Source: a bacterium
GTDB taxonomy: Bacteria > Bdellovibrionota_C > UBA2361 > SZUA-149 > JAEUWB01
DNA length: 64,000 bases
Reading direction: 5' to 3'
Assembly (NCBI GenBank): GCA_016786595.1
Contig: JAEUWB010000045.1
Coordinates: forward strand, 62,001-126,000
Below the pieces are notes generated by a model. It did not search any database, was not told the origin of the DNA, and saw only the letters and a program-made list of their open reading frames with translations. This document shows positions 18,605-29,423 of the stretch, in pieces. The translations under genes were made by a program, and so were the position numbers. Positions within the stretch are counted from its first letter, which is position 1. Each line of letters starts with the position of its first letter.

Positions 18605-18775
18605 AAAAGCTTTATTTCAATTAAAAAAATGCTTCTAACTATCTGAATTTATTAATGATATTGATTTGCTATATCTGCCTCAGACTGCTATAAGAAATCT
18701 TTGAATTTCCTAGCCCAATCTATTGAAATTATTGGGTTCTACATACGTATATGAAGTTTTTTTCTCAACAATTAA

Positions 18776-21256
<2,481 letters not shown>

Positions 21257-21334
21257 AGCTGAAAGGAGCTGTCTTTGAAATCTGCAGAAGCAGTAATGTT
21301 TAAATTTTAAAAATATTAAGCGCTTTAATATTTC

Positions 21335-21460
21335 GTTTTGGCTTTGAGATGGCTCAAAGACCAGGCGCGAAAATTTCGAGGACCGCAAATGTATTGTAAT
21401 ACATGCGGACCGGAAAAATCTTCCGTAACGAAGTATTTGAGTCAAAATCAAAGCCGAAAC
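21335..21460. repeat. Structured palindromic repeat element, copy 3 (126 bp), in the gyrB-gyrA gap
   Basis: Terminal inverted repeats of about 27 nt, beginning GTTTTGGCTTTGA at 21335 and ending TCAAAGCCGAAAC at 21460. The apical hairpin is ATGTATT/AATACAT within GGACCGC/GCGGACC. The segment GGACCGGAAAAATCTTCCGT then AACGAAG matches copy 1 (6503-6630) at 22 of 27 positions over the aligned stretch. It lies just upstream of the gyrA start and may form a hairpin in the gyrB-gyrA transcript. Confidence 0.7.
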
Positions 21461-21468
21461 AAAATATT

Positions 21469-23982
21469 ATGGATGATACAACAAACGTAAACATTATCCC
21501 CGTCACAATCGAAGAAGAGATGCGAGGTTCTTATCTTGATTACGCAATGAGCGTAATTATTGGACGAGCACTGCCCGATGTCCGTGATGGACTTAAGCCT
21601 GTGCATCGCCGCATTCTTTATGCGATGCTACGTGAGGGACTGCTTTCTAATCGCAAATTTTCAAAGTGTGCCGGTGTTGTCGGTGAAGTTTTAAAACACT
21701 TTCACCCGCACGGAGATGCTCCGGTTTATCAGGCGCTGGTGCGCATGGCTCAAAGCTGGAACTTGCGTTATCCGCTAATTGACGGGCAAGGAAACTTCGG
21801 GTCAATCGATGGAGACTCAGCGGCGGCGTATCGTTATACAGAGTCACGTATGACAGCTCTTGCCGAAATGCTTCTGGCTGATATCGACCAAGATACGGTT
21901 GACTTTAGCCCTAATTTTGACGGCTCCGTTGATGAGCCGGTGGTCTTGCCATCGCGCATTCCCAATCTCTTAATTAATGGTGCTGAGGGTATCGCCGTGG
22001 GTATGGCTTCAAGTATCCCACCGCACAATCTTCAAGAAATTACCCGTGCAGCAATTGAGCTTGTTAAAAATCCGGATCTATCTGTTTCGGAATTAATGGA
22101 ATTTGTTCCGGGCCCTGATTTTCCAACGGCTGGAATTATTTATGGCGCAGCTCCAATCCGCCAAATGTATCAAACTGGCCGAGGGCTTTTGCAGCTGCGT
22201 TCAAAAGTGCACTACGAAACACTAAAGACCGGCAAGCGCGAAGCCGAAGCAATTATTATTGATGAAATCCCCTACCAGACAAACAAGGCAAAGCTGATTG
22301 AAAAAATTGCCGAGCTTGTGAATGAAAAGAAAATCGAAGGCATCTCGCGGTTACGTGACGAATCGGACCGCCGCGGAATGCGGATAGTGGTAGAACTTAA
22401 GCGCGATGCAGTTGCCGATGTAGCACTCAATCAATTGATGAAGTTAACCCCAATGCAGCGCACCTTCGGGGTGATTATGTTGGGGATTGTTGACGGTAAG
22501 CCCCAGGTGATGGGCCTCAAAGAGCTTTTACAAGAGTTTATTAAGCATCGCCAAACCGTAATCATCCGACGTTCTCGTCACCTGCTAGGCAAGGCCGAGG
22601 CGCGTTTACATATTTTAGAAGGCTTAAGAACTGCACTTGATCATATCGATGAAGTAATTAAGGTAATTAAAGCTTCTGATTCAACTGCAGACGCAAAACT
22701 TGCCTTACAACAGCGCTTTAAACTTTCCGAAGTGCAGTCTCAGCATATCCTCGATATGCCACTACGTCGCTTAACTGGACTTGAGCGTAAAGCAATTGAG
22801 GATGAATACCAGGAAGTTGAGCTGACAATTCAGGCTTTAAAGAAAATTCTCTCCAGTGCAAAAGAAGTCGACAATGTTGTGATTACAGAACTTGAGGAAG
22901 TGATCGAGAAATTTGGCGACCCACGTCGCACTCAAATCGAGACAGATGCCTCGGACATTGGCGTTGAAGATATGATTGCTGAAGAAGACATGGTGGTGAC
23001 AATCAGCCACAAGGGTTACGCCAAGCGCTGCTCACCGTCGCTTTACCGAGCGCAAAACCGTGGCGGTAAGGGTGTGCGTGGCACGAAAAAGCTTGATGAA
23101 GAGGCTGAAGATTTTGTTTCTCAGCTCTTTGTTGCTTCAACCCATGCTTACCTCTTAGTCTTTACTAGTCAGGGCAAACTCCACTGGCTTAAAGTTTATG
23201 AACTGCCTGAATCTGCGCGCACCGCGCGTGGGCGGGCTTTAGTCAATATGATTAAGCTGCAGGAAGGTGAAAAAGTTTCGGCAATCCTTCCAGTGCGCAC
23301 CTTTGAGCACGAAAAACAGGTCGTAATGGTTACACGCGAAGGCTATATTAAGCGCGTTGACTTGATGGATTTTTCTAATGTGAGAAACGGCGGAATTCGT
23401 GCCACAAATCTTGACGAAGGCGACGAGTTGATTGGCGTCATGTTAACCGATGGCAAGCGCGATATTATCGTACAAAGTAAAGATGGCATGTCGATTCGTT
23501 TCCACGAAAGTGAAGCGCGCGTGATGGGACGCACTGCACGCGGAGTGCGGGCCATGAACCTGAATGAGGGTGACTATGTTGTAAATATTGTCACAGTCTA
23601 TCAAGAAGAGGCCGAAGGTAAGGTCAGCGCTGAGCATGAAGCTGAGCTTAAAGATTCAGTTGCCTTACTCACAGTCTCTGAAAATGGCTACGGCAAGCGC
23701 ACCTTAATTGATGAATATCGCACTCAAGGCCGCGGTGGTAAGGGTGTCATCGACATCAAGACCGATGAGCGTAATGGTAATGTTGTAAGCTCTGCTGATG
23801 TTAAAGATAACGACCAGGTTATGATTATCACCACAAGTGGTAACGTCATTCGTATTCCTGTTAAGACGATTTCGATCATTGGCCGTAACACCAAAGGCGT
23901 GCGCTTAATTAACTTAGAAGAGAACGAAAAAGTTGCTGCCGTTGCCAAGCTTGCTGAGTCAGAAGAAGAGGCCAGTGAATGA
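21469..23982 (+). CDS. gyrA: DNA gyrase subunit A
   Basis: About 837 residues from the ATG at 21469; the frame is open further back, but that stretch is the palindromic repeat. The family start [20 protein letters not shown] follows. The catalytic Tyr is in [11 protein letters not shown]. The quinolone-determining region reads [17 protein letters not shown], so E. coli positions 83, 84 and 87 are Ala, Pro and Gln. The GyrA-box of the DNA-wrapping domain appears as [10 protein letters not shown], with beta-pinwheel blades to the end. The stop overlaps gpsA by 4 nt. Confidence 0.97.
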   Translation: MDDTTNVNIIPVTIEEEMRGSYLDYAMSVIIGRALPDVRDGLKPVHRRILYAMLREGLLSNRKFSKCAGVVGEVLKHFHPHGDAPVYQALVRMAQSWNLRYPLIDGQGNFGSIDGDSAAAYRYTESRMTALAEMLLADIDQDTVDFSPNFDGSVDEPVVLPSRIPNLLINGAEGIAVGMASSIPPHNLQEITRAAIELVKNPDLSVSELMEFVPGPDFPTAGIIYGAAPIRQMYQTGRGLLQLRSKVHYETLKTGKREAEAIIIDEIPYQTNKAKLIEKIAELVNEKKIEGISRLRDESDRRGMRIVVELKRDAVADVALNQLMKLTPMQRTFGVIMLGIVDGKPQVMGLKELLQEFIKHRQTVIIRRSRHLLGKAEARLHILEGLRTALDHIDEVIKVIKASDSTADAKLALQQRFKLSEVQSQHILDMPLRRLTGLERKAIEDEYQEVELTIQALKKILSSAKEVDNVVITELEEVIEKFGDPRRTQIETDASDIGVEDMIAEEDMVVTISHKGYAKRCSPSLYRAQNRGGKGVRGTKKLDEEAEDFVSQLFVASTHAYLLVFTSQGKLHWLKVYELPESARTARGRALVNMIKLQEGEKVSAILPVRTFEHEKQVVMVTREGYIKRVDLMDFSNVRNGGIRATNLDEGDELIGVMLTDGKRDIIVQSKDGMSIRFHESEARVMGRTARGVRAMNLNEGDYVVNIVTVYQEEAEGKVSAEHEAELKDSVALLTVSENGYGKRTLIDEYRTQGRGGKGVIDIKTDERNGNVVSSADVKDNDQVMIITTSGNVIRIPVKTISIIGRNTKGVRLINLEENEKVAAVAKLAESEEEASE

Positions 23983-24974
23983 AAATCGCGGTCCTAGGCG
24001 CTGGTAGTTGGGGCACAGCACTTGCAACCCATCTTACGCGCGCTGGGCAGAAAGCTATTCTCTGGGGCAGGTCGTCTGAGCTCGTCGAAGCGATTAAAAA
24101 AACCCACACCAACGCGCGTTATCTCAAGACTGAAACGCTTCCTGACTTTGAAGTTACTGCGGACCTCCAGCAAGCCTTGCAGCATGTGGGCATGGTTGTT
24201 TTTGCTATTCCCTCCGAAGGCATTCGCGAGCTTGCGCAAAAGATTAATGGAAAAATTCCTTCAACCGCACCACTGGTTTCTACCTCTAAGGGACTTGAAC
24301 ATGGTTCGCTTAAAACAATGAGTGAAGTTTTAGCCGAGGAATTTTCTGATCAGCTAACTGATTCGCGCATTGCTGTTTTATCTGGCCCAAGCTTTGCGAT
24401 TGAAGTCATTCGCTCACTACCGACAGCTGTAACTGTAGCCAGTAAGTCCCCTGATTTAGCTGATCTTGTATCTTCGGTCTTTCATGCTGAGACTTTCCGT
24501 GTTTATGCCTCGGATGATGTGGTTGGAGTGGAGCTTGGTGGAGTTGTTAAAAACGTAATTGCAATTGCCATGGGTATAGTGGACGGACTGGGCTCGGGGG
24601 CAAATGCTCGAGCAGCGTTGCTTACTCGTGGAATTGCTGAAACTGCGCGCTTAATGAATGCCTGTGGGGCTAAGCCTGAGACGGTGACAAGTCTTGGTTG
24701 TTTGGGGGATTTGATTTTAACGGCGATGACGGACTTAAGTCGTAACCGTCGCGTCGGCTTAGGCCTTGCCGAGGGCAAGAGCTTGACGGCAATTTTGCAG
24801 GAATTAGGACAAGTGGCAGAGGGGGTAAAGTCTGCTGAGCACGTCTCGGAGCTTGCTTTACGTTACAGCGTAGAGATGCCGATTACTAAAGAAGTTTATT
24901 CAATAATTCGTGGGGAAAAGACTCCCCAACAAGCCATGAAATCCATCCTCTCCCGCCCGCGTGGGAGCGAGTAG
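23979..24974 (+). CDS. gpsA: Glycerol-3-phosphate dehydrogenase [NAD(P)+]
   Basis: A 331-residue cytosolic enzyme that makes sn-glycerol-3-phosphate for phospholipids. The NAD-binding motif GAGSWGTALATHL opens the protein. Family signatures are STSKGLEHGSL, LSGPSFAIEV, and GVELGGVVKNVIAIAMGIVDGLGSGANARAAL, broken here as VELGGVVKNVIAI and GLGSGANARAALLTRG, with the catalytic Lys in VVKNV. The start codon overlaps the gyrA stop (ATGA), so the two are translationally coupled, an uncommon gyrase-gpsA pairing. Confidence 0.96.
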   Translation: MKIAVLGAGSWGTALATHLTRAGQKAILWGRSSELVEAIKKTHTNARYLKTETLPDFEVTADLQQALQHVGMVVFAIPSEGIRELAQKINGKIPSTAPLVSTSKGLEHGSLKTMSEVLAEEFSDQLTDSRIAVLSGPSFAIEVIRSLPTAVTVASKSPDLADLVSSVFHAETFRVYASDDVVGVELGGVVKNVIAIAMGIVDGLGSGANARAALLTRGIAETARLMNACGAKPETVTSLGCLGDLILTAMTDLSRNRRVGLGLAEGKSLTAILQELGQVAEGVKSAEHVSELALRYSVEMPITKEVYSIIRGEKTPQQAMKSILSRPRGSE

Positions 24975-25008
24975 TTTTTTTGGGTTTAGATTTAACCCAT
25001 TGGCCTAG

Positions 25009-25151
25009 GCTTGAACTTATACTTCCCCTTAACCTTAACTCTTATCTTTTTGGCTACTACTAACTTGTGTGGACAAATTTCAGGACGGGACAAAATTTAT
25101 CCACACGAGTTAGTAGTAATCTAACGGATCAGGGAAAGGATTAGTTCAAGC
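25009..25151. repeat. Large palindrome with two DnaA boxes downstream of gpsA
   Basis: Near-perfect 26-bp arms (25055-25080 and 25093-25118, two mismatches) around a 12-nt centre, with outer arms GCTTGAACT (25009-25017) and AGTTCAAGC (25143-25151). Each inner arm holds a DnaA box: TGTGGACAA at 25068-25076 (reverse of TTGTCCACA) and a perfect TTATCCACA at 25097-25105. It could be a DnaA-binding control site, part of the origin, or a strong terminator; no T-run follows the stem. Confidence 0.75.
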
Positions 25152-25220
25152 TGAAGAGAAAGATGCCGCATAATAATTCTTTTGCCTTAGACTGTATTTA
25201 TCATATACTTCACGAGCACT

Positions 25221-25370
25221 ATGACCTATTTACGTTTTATCGCCTTTATGTTGGTGATTGTATTTTTTACCCAGCTTTTAATTCTTTACAGAATCGAAAC
25301 TGGTGTTTCCATTCGCGACGCGGCACGCTCGGTCGTTGAAAAGGGCAAAACCATTCATTCGGATTTTTAG
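25221..25370 (+). CDS. Very small single-span membrane protein (49 aa)
   Basis: The frame begins MTYLRFIAFMLVIVFFTQ at 25221 and ends TAG at 25370. Residues about 5-23 form one hydrophobic helix, followed by a polar tail (YRIETGVSIRDAARSVVEKG). Codon choice looks like neighbouring genes, and the amphipathic, ordered composition supports a real gene, but the ribosome site is weak and no family is recognised. It lies between the DnaA-box palindrome and the convergent ATPase gene. Confidence 0.45.
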   Translation: MTYLRFIAFMLVIVFFTQLLILYRIETGVSIRDAARSVVEKGKTIHSDF

Positions 25371-25436
25371 TCTGAGTGCCAAAATATTTGTTGTTTAAGC
25401 TGTAGTCGAGACAATCAGTCTGACCGAAGATTGACC

Positions 25437-26624
25437 TCAAATTAGCTCCGAGAAGAATTTTTCATAGCTCACAATCCGGACACCTTGCTCTGCTAGTTTC
25501 CGGTCAAAATTCTTTGCTGTAACTAGCTGCAGGCTGTATTGCGGGTTAAGCAAATTTTTAAAATAGAGCAGGTTTTTTGCTGGGCTTGTTGTATTTGATT
25601 TGCATTCAATTAACATCCAGGGCTGCTTGTCTTTGACAATAATAAAATCAACTTCCCGGTCTTGTTTATCACGGATGAAATGCAAATTAAATTCGCCTTG
25701 AGCAGTATCTGTCCAATAGTTGCAGAGTTTTAATAAGTGCAGCGCTGTAAGATTTTCTAACCTTTGGCTTGTGTTTCCTTGGGGGATTCGTAAAATATCG
25801 TAAAGATACAATTTAGGTTGAGCCTTAAGTGAGCGCGCAATTTTTTGTGCCCAGGGCTTAATCGTAAATGAATAATAAAGAGTCTCTAGCACCTGGGCCC
25901 AGCTTCTGACTGTTGCGTAGGCCTTCCCGACATCTTCCCTGAGGGCTTCGATTGACAGCAAAGATCCCACACGCAGTGGCAGTAAGTCAGCTAATACACC
26001 AAAAGCTTGGATGTCAGAGATATTAAGAATATCGCGGGAGTCGCCAATAATTAGTTGGTCTAATCTTAATCTGCTCCAACGCGCGGCCAGTTCATGTTTT
26101 CCAGTTAGCAAGGGTTCAGGAAATCCTCCCAAGTTGAGTAAGTCTTCCAAGGGGTATTTTAGATTTGATCTGGTGAATAATTCTTTTACTGAAATTGGGT
26201 TATTTGTTTCGGCGACAGTTAAAGGATGTAGTCGATAGGGTAAATAGCGGCCAAGCAAACTGTCGCTCCCCTTTTTATATAAGTCTAGCCTGGCACTGCC
26301 AGTCACGATGAATTTAATTTTTTCGCCGTGTTGATCGTATAATCCTTTAAGCTTTCTTTTCCAAAGCCGGTCTTTATGGATTTCATCAAGCACAATTGTA
26401 TTACTGCTACGTGTGGCAATTGCAGATTCGGGAGACTTACTCCAGGCGCGACGAAACTCTTCGTGTTCGTATAAGAAATAATTCTCTAATTGTTGTTTGA
26501 GAATTGATTTTGCCAAAGTAGACTTTCCTACCTGACGCGGCCCAGAGATAAAAGCCATTTTATTCTGTGCGAGTGCATCAGTAGTAATGATCTGCTCTAG
26601 ATAGCGCGTAGCTCGGTGTTCCAT
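25437..26624 (-). CDS. AAA ATPase with DUF4143 domain
   Basis: A 395-residue protein. Walker A is GPRQVGKSTLAK (about residues 28-39), Walker B is TIVLDEIHK, and sensor motif VTGSARLD precedes GSDSLLGRYLPYRLHPL. A winged-helix-like middle leads to the C-terminal DUF4143 domain with a PD-(D/E)xK-like pattern (REVDFIIV, then LIECKS). The family is abundant in bacteria and archaea as single genes; its function is unclear, with links to mobile or toxin-like elements suspected. Two tandem dyads lie directly upstream (26642-26709), suggesting autoregulation. No partner gene is adjacent. Confidence 0.9.
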   Translation of the reverse strand: MEHRATRYLEQIITTDALAQNKMAFISGPRQVGKSTLAKSILKQQLENYFLYEHEEFRRAWSKSPESAIATRSSNTIVLDEIHKDRLWKRKLKGLYDQHGEKIKFIVTGSARLDLYKKGSDSLLGRYLPYRLHPLTVAETNNPISVKELFTRSNLKYPLEDLLNLGGFPEPLLTGKHELAARWSRLRLDQLIIGDSRDILNISDIQAFGVLADLLPLRVGSLLSIEALREDVGKAYATVRSWAQVLETLYYSFTIKPWAQKIARSLKAQPKLYLYDILRIPQGNTSQRLENLTALHLLKLCNYWTDTAQGEFNLHFIRDKQDREVDFIIVKDKQPWMLIECKSNTTSPAKNLLYFKNLLNPQYSLQLVTAKNFDRKLAEQGVRIVSYEKFFSELI

Positions 26625-26641
26625 AGACTCTATATCCTTAA

Positions 26642-26709
26642 CATGACTTTTTATCAGTTAATTGATAAAAAGTCATGACTATTTATCAATTCGCTGATGG
26701 AAAGTTATG
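26642..26709. promoter_or_regulatory. Two tandem dyad-symmetric sites upstream of the DUF4143 ATPase gene
   Basis: Dyad 1 has perfect 15-bp arms CATGACTTTTTATCA (26642-26656) and TGATAAAAAGTCATG (26663-26677) with a 6-nt spacer. Dyad 2 (26674-26709) repeats the same 15-6-15 geometry with four mismatches and shares the CATG with dyad 1. The ATPase start codon is 18 nt away, so a bound regulator would block its expression. The shared geometry points to cooperative binding of one dimeric protein. Confidence 0.7.
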
Positions 26710-26956
26710 CTGAATGTTTCCCATGGGTAGATAATTTACATAACTAACTGTAATTATAATGAAATTATGCAAATCCTTTAACTAGCTATATTTACTCACT
26801 AAACCTATCAATTTTTCTAAAAAACCAATATAATAGCTCACGAATTTCTGACTAGTGCCCATAACAGGGTACTACAGTCATTACCTTTTAAAAAAAAGAA
26901 CGGCTGTATTGTTCTTTACATTTTTCATATGGGTATCTCACGTTTAATTTAGGTTT

Positions 26957-27031
26957 TGAAATTTCCGAACAGGAAATTTCATCCACCAAAGTCCCTAAGC
27001 TTGTCGAAGGGCATAGGTGGATAGGTTTTTT
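26957..27031. repeat. Palindromic repeats including a GTCCCTAAGCTTGTCGAAGG-type REP motif
   Basis: A perfect 10-bp inverted repeat TGAAATTTCC/GGAAATTTCA (26957-26966 and 26972-26981) is followed by ATCCACC (26981-26987) pairing with GGTGGAT (27016-27022) and a T-run. Between them lies a form of the widespread CCCTGAGCTTGTCGAAGGG intergenic repeat. It belongs to the 897-bp gap 26625-27521, which otherwise holds dyads, the 27171 repeat and no convincing gene. Confidence 0.65.
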
Positions 27032-27170
27032 CATTACTCGGGTGCTTTTGAGAAAGTGCCAGTGAGTGTGAATGTGAGGTACGATCATCGTATAGTCGTC
27101 ATTGTGAGGAACGAATCTGATACGTTCTGCTTTGCTCCCTTGTGCGTGCCGCAATCTGTTTGCGTTACTT

Positions 27171-27282
27171 GTCATTGCGAGCGAAAGCGAAGCAATCTGT
27201 TCACCAATTAATATTATACTTTCATATTAAGTTAACAGATTGCCGCAGTCGAACAAACAAGTTTGTTCTCCTTCGCAATGAC
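27171..27282. repeat. Dispersed GTCATTGCGA palindromic repeat
   Basis: Left arm GTCATTGCGA with GAAGCAATCTGTT, right arm AACAGATTGC with TCGCAATGAC. This is the common bacterial intergenic repeat whose translation gives the spurious 'SRAKRGN' peptides. The central loop is A+T-rich, and a small palindrome GAACAAAC/GTTTGTTC sits in the right arm. Degenerate half-copies occur at about 27090-27120 and 27340-27390, and a second full copy at 33498-33600. Confidence 0.8.
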
Positions 27283-27471
27283 ACGAAGCGCAAGCAGATA
27301 GCCGCGTTTCCCAAACTGCTTTTAGGTCGTTGGCAATGACAGTAAATTCTTTCGTCATTGTTAAACTGTGTCATTGCGAACCTGCTCTAGCGGGCACTAC
27401 CAACCCACATTCTCTTCACTTCAGCTTTTTGAAAAGCACTCGAGTAAAGCAATTTCCCCCAAGGAAGAGCT

Positions 27472-27495
27472 ATGCTCAGTGACATCTCATCGTGA
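27472..27495 (+). other. Possible leader peptide MLSDISS before the secreted-protein gene
   Basis: Seven codons from the ATG at 27472 to TGA at 27493-27495, with AAGGAAGAG 2-10 nt upstream. It ends 26 nt before the main start at 27522, which has its own AAGGAA site. It may be a translated upstream frame tuning expression, or chance. Confidence 0.25.
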
Positions 27496-27521
27496 GGCTC
27501 CTTGCGCAAGGAAACACTAAG

Positions 27522-28595
27522 ATGAAGTTCAATAGCAGCAAGACGGGCTACCGCTTCGGCGCCCGCAATCTCGTCACTCTCGCGCTCATGGCTATCATGG
27601 CCACGAGCGCTTTCGCCCAAACTAACCAGCCTCCGGCTGGTGGCCGAGCTGGCCAGACCTTCGACGAATGGCGCCAGGCGCGTGTTCAGCAGAACACGAC
27701 GGCGCACCCCCAGACGGGAGTCTTCGAGCTCTCGCCTGGCGCCAAGGCAATCGCATCGGTTGCCGTCGAATTCCCGACGAGCACTCCGATCCGCAATATC
27801 ACGCTTAAGGATGCGTGGGTTGCGGCCGGGCAGAGCCGAGACCACATTCAGAACATTTACGAATATCTGGCGTGGTTCAAGGCTTACGTCGACGCCAAGT
27901 GCGTAGGCGGAGGTTCGCCGGCCGATGTTCAGTGCAAATGCGCGCTGGATGCCCTGCTGGCAAATCCAAATCCGACAGTCGCAGACCTTCAGAAATACCC
28001 CATCCTCTGGAACCTCCTGCAGGATGTGGAAAACCTCAAGGCCGACATGACGGTCGTTAAGGCCAACATGGGTCTCGTCAAGGTCATCGCCCCGGACGGG
28101 AGCGAGATCTACATGACGGTAGACGAATGGTACAAGGCAAAGATGGGCGGCGGTGTCACGATGAACGGCGGTGTCGGTGTTCCGAAAAAGAAGGACTGGT
28201 TCAAGCAGAACTCTGCTTGGCTGATCCCGCTCGGAATCCTCGCCCTCGACCTAGTCACCGGCGATGGGATCGACTTGTTTGGTCTCATCAACAACGGCGG
28301 CGGCGGTCGCCACAGCCAATCCGGCGGTGGAACGGGACGATCTCCCTCTACGGCGTCGCTTGTCGGAATGGCAATGAACATCGCTGCAGTCGGTGACGAT
28401 GGAACGGTGCGCGAAACCGTTGGCACTCTTGGTGCTCCTGGGCGCAACGCTCAATTCACTCAGGCTGCCATGACTCTTCTCGGAGCGAACGGTCGTCAAG
28501 GCCATAGTTCCGGTCGCAGTTCAGGTCATCGCTCCGGAACCACAGCCCCAGTCACAACGGGCGCTCGTGGAAACGGCCATCGCTCCGGCGGATAA
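27522..28595 (+). CDS. Secreted protein with Gly/Ser/His-rich tail, function unknown
   Basis: A 357-residue protein from the ATG at 27522 (MKFNSSKTGYRFGARN), which has AAGGAA 8 nt upstream; a GTG start at 27492 is open but less likely. Residues 1-34 are a signal peptide ending ATSAFAQ. The mature part contains FDEWRQARVQ, a Cys pair in VQCKCALDALLANP, a coiled segment, a hydrophobic stretch (WLIPLGILALDLVTG, about residues 230-245) and a Gly-rich region ending in repeats GHSSGRSSGHRSG. Base composition and C-ending codons differ sharply from neighbours, which suggests transfer or very high expression. No family recognised. Strong hairpins follow it. Confidence 0.75.
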   Translation: MKFNSSKTGYRFGARNLVTLALMAIMATSAFAQTNQPPAGGRAGQTFDEWRQARVQQNTTAHPQTGVFELSPGAKAIASVAVEFPTSTPIRNITLKDAWVAAGQSRDHIQNIYEYLAWFKAYVDAKCVGGGSPADVQCKCALDALLANPNPTVADLQKYPILWNLLQDVENLKADMTVVKANMGLVKVIAPDGSEIYMTVDEWYKAKMGGGVTMNGGVGVPKKKDWFKQNSAWLIPLGILALDLVTGDGIDLFGLINNGGGGRHSQSGGGTGRSPSTASLVGMAMNIAAVGDDGTVRETVGTLGAPGRNAQFTQAAMTLLGANGRQGHSSGRSSGHRSGTTAPVTTGARGNGHRSGG

Positions 28596-28607
28596 GTTAA
28601 GCTCATG

Positions 28608-28727
28608 GTCAGTGGTGCTCTGGATTTTCCATCACCACTGACTTGAAGCTTCGCTTACGATCTTCATTGGGGATCTTGCACTAGTTCGACCACAAGGTTT
28701 AATGAATGTGAGATCCCCTCTTTTTTC
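28608..28727 (+). terminator. Hairpin plus rho-independent terminator after the secreted-protein gene
   Basis: A first stem GTCAGTGGTG (28608-28617) pairs with CACCACTGAC (28633-28642). A second stem GGGGATCT (28669-28676) pairs with AGATCCCC (28711-28718), followed by TCTTTTTTCT, a good terminator tail. Two stacked stems fit a strongly expressed gene. The rest of the gap to 28870 shows nothing else. Confidence 0.75.
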
Positions 28728-28870
28728 TAATTATTCATAAAAATCTCGGAATTTTCAAATCAGCCAACCAATACTAATTGAATGTACACTACGCACATCC
28801 GTGTTTATGTCAGTGCATCTGCAATGATTGATGCAGCCAGTTTCTGCCTAGGCAAAATAGCTGTCTTGAT

Positions 28871-28896
28871 TAATTGTATGATTTGTCATACAATTA
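28871..28896. promoter_or_regulatory. Perfect operator-like dyad at the start of the winged-helix gene
   Basis: Arms TAATTGTATGA (28871-28881) and TCATACAATTA (28886-28896) with a TTTG spacer, an 11-bp perfect inverted repeat ending 4 nt before the GTG start. This is the expected site for self-repression by the encoded DNA-binding protein. Confidence 0.7.
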
Positions 28897-28900
28897 ATGC

Positions 28901-29281
28901 GTGAAATCTACTCTACTATCAAACCTTATTTCTCCTGCCTGGATGCAAGTTGTAAGAGTTTTATTTCTTTCTAAACATGAAAAAACTCTAAGAGAACTCG
29001 TCGACCTTACCGGACTGTCTCCTGGCGGCATTCAAGATGCGCTCAGGCGCTTACGCACGGAAAAAATCATCAAGACTAAACGAAAGGGCAACAAGCTTTT
29101 TTGTAAATTAGTAATTTCCGAAAGCGAACAAGAAATCTTAGGTAAAATTTTCTCCGAGTGTGCAAGCCAAGAAATTAAAATACGAGCACTTAAGCTCAGT
29201 AAAAATTTCGAATCTACTATCGGCTGGATTGATCAGACTGCTCAGACCTATCAGCAACTTAAAAAAGTTGATAACGCTTAA
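28901..29281 (+). CDS. Winged helix-turn-helix regulator, likely antitoxin-like partner of the nucleotidyltransferase
   Basis: A 126-residue protein with a GTG start. Residues about 15-75 form a winged HTH of ArsR/MarR type (VVRVLFLSKHEKTLRELVDL, TGLSPGGIQDALRRLRTEKI, then the wing TKRKGNKLFCKL). The C-terminal half is helical (IKIRALKLSKNFESTIGWID). Proteins of this build commonly pair with minimal nucleotidyltransferases in two-gene modules. Here the partner candidate begins 268 nt downstream, separated by palindromes. A perfect dyad overlaps its expression start. There is little or no leader and no clear ribosome site. Confidence 0.75.
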   Translation: MKSTLLSNLISPAWMQVVRVLFLSKHEKTLRELVDLTGLSPGGIQDALRRLRTEKIIKTKRKGNKLFCKLVISESEQEILGKIFSECASQEIKIRALKLSKNFESTIGWIDQTAQTYQQLKKVDNA

Positions 29282-29299
29282 AGCGCAGGAGCGATGACT

Positions 29300-29413
29300 A
29301 TAGCGTTTCCCATAACTATTTTGGATATGTAGCAAACACAGCTGAGCTATAAAAAATATTCCCTCCGGGTGGATCAGCTATGTATGAGTTTATTTTTAAA
29401 AGGGAAACGCTAT
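29300..29413. repeat. MITE-like element with 12-bp terminal inverted repeats
   Basis: Perfect ends ATAGCGTTTCCC (29300-29311) and GGGAAACGCTAT (29402-29413) enclose 114 bp with an inner AGCTGA/TCAGCT pair (29340-29345 and 29374-29379). It carries no coding potential and has the size of a small non-autonomous element. It separates the winged-helix gene from the nucleotidyltransferase. No second copy was found in the window. Confidence 0.55.
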
Positions 29414-29423
29414 TTATTTACTG

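Noticed and set aside
24981-24999. TGGGTT/AACCCA hairpin right after gpsA as a terminator
   Set aside because: The T-run precedes the stem and does not follow it, so it is not a standard terminator.
26888-27175. 95-codon open frame on the minus strand
   Set aside because: It is built from intergenic repeats (GTCCCTAAGCTTGTCGAAGG type and GTCATTGCGA half-copies); the peptide shows no domain or ribosome site.
27640-28505. Several long frames overlapping the 27522-28595 gene
   Set aside because: They are shadow frames caused by high G+C; only the 27522 frame has a signal peptide and ribosome site.
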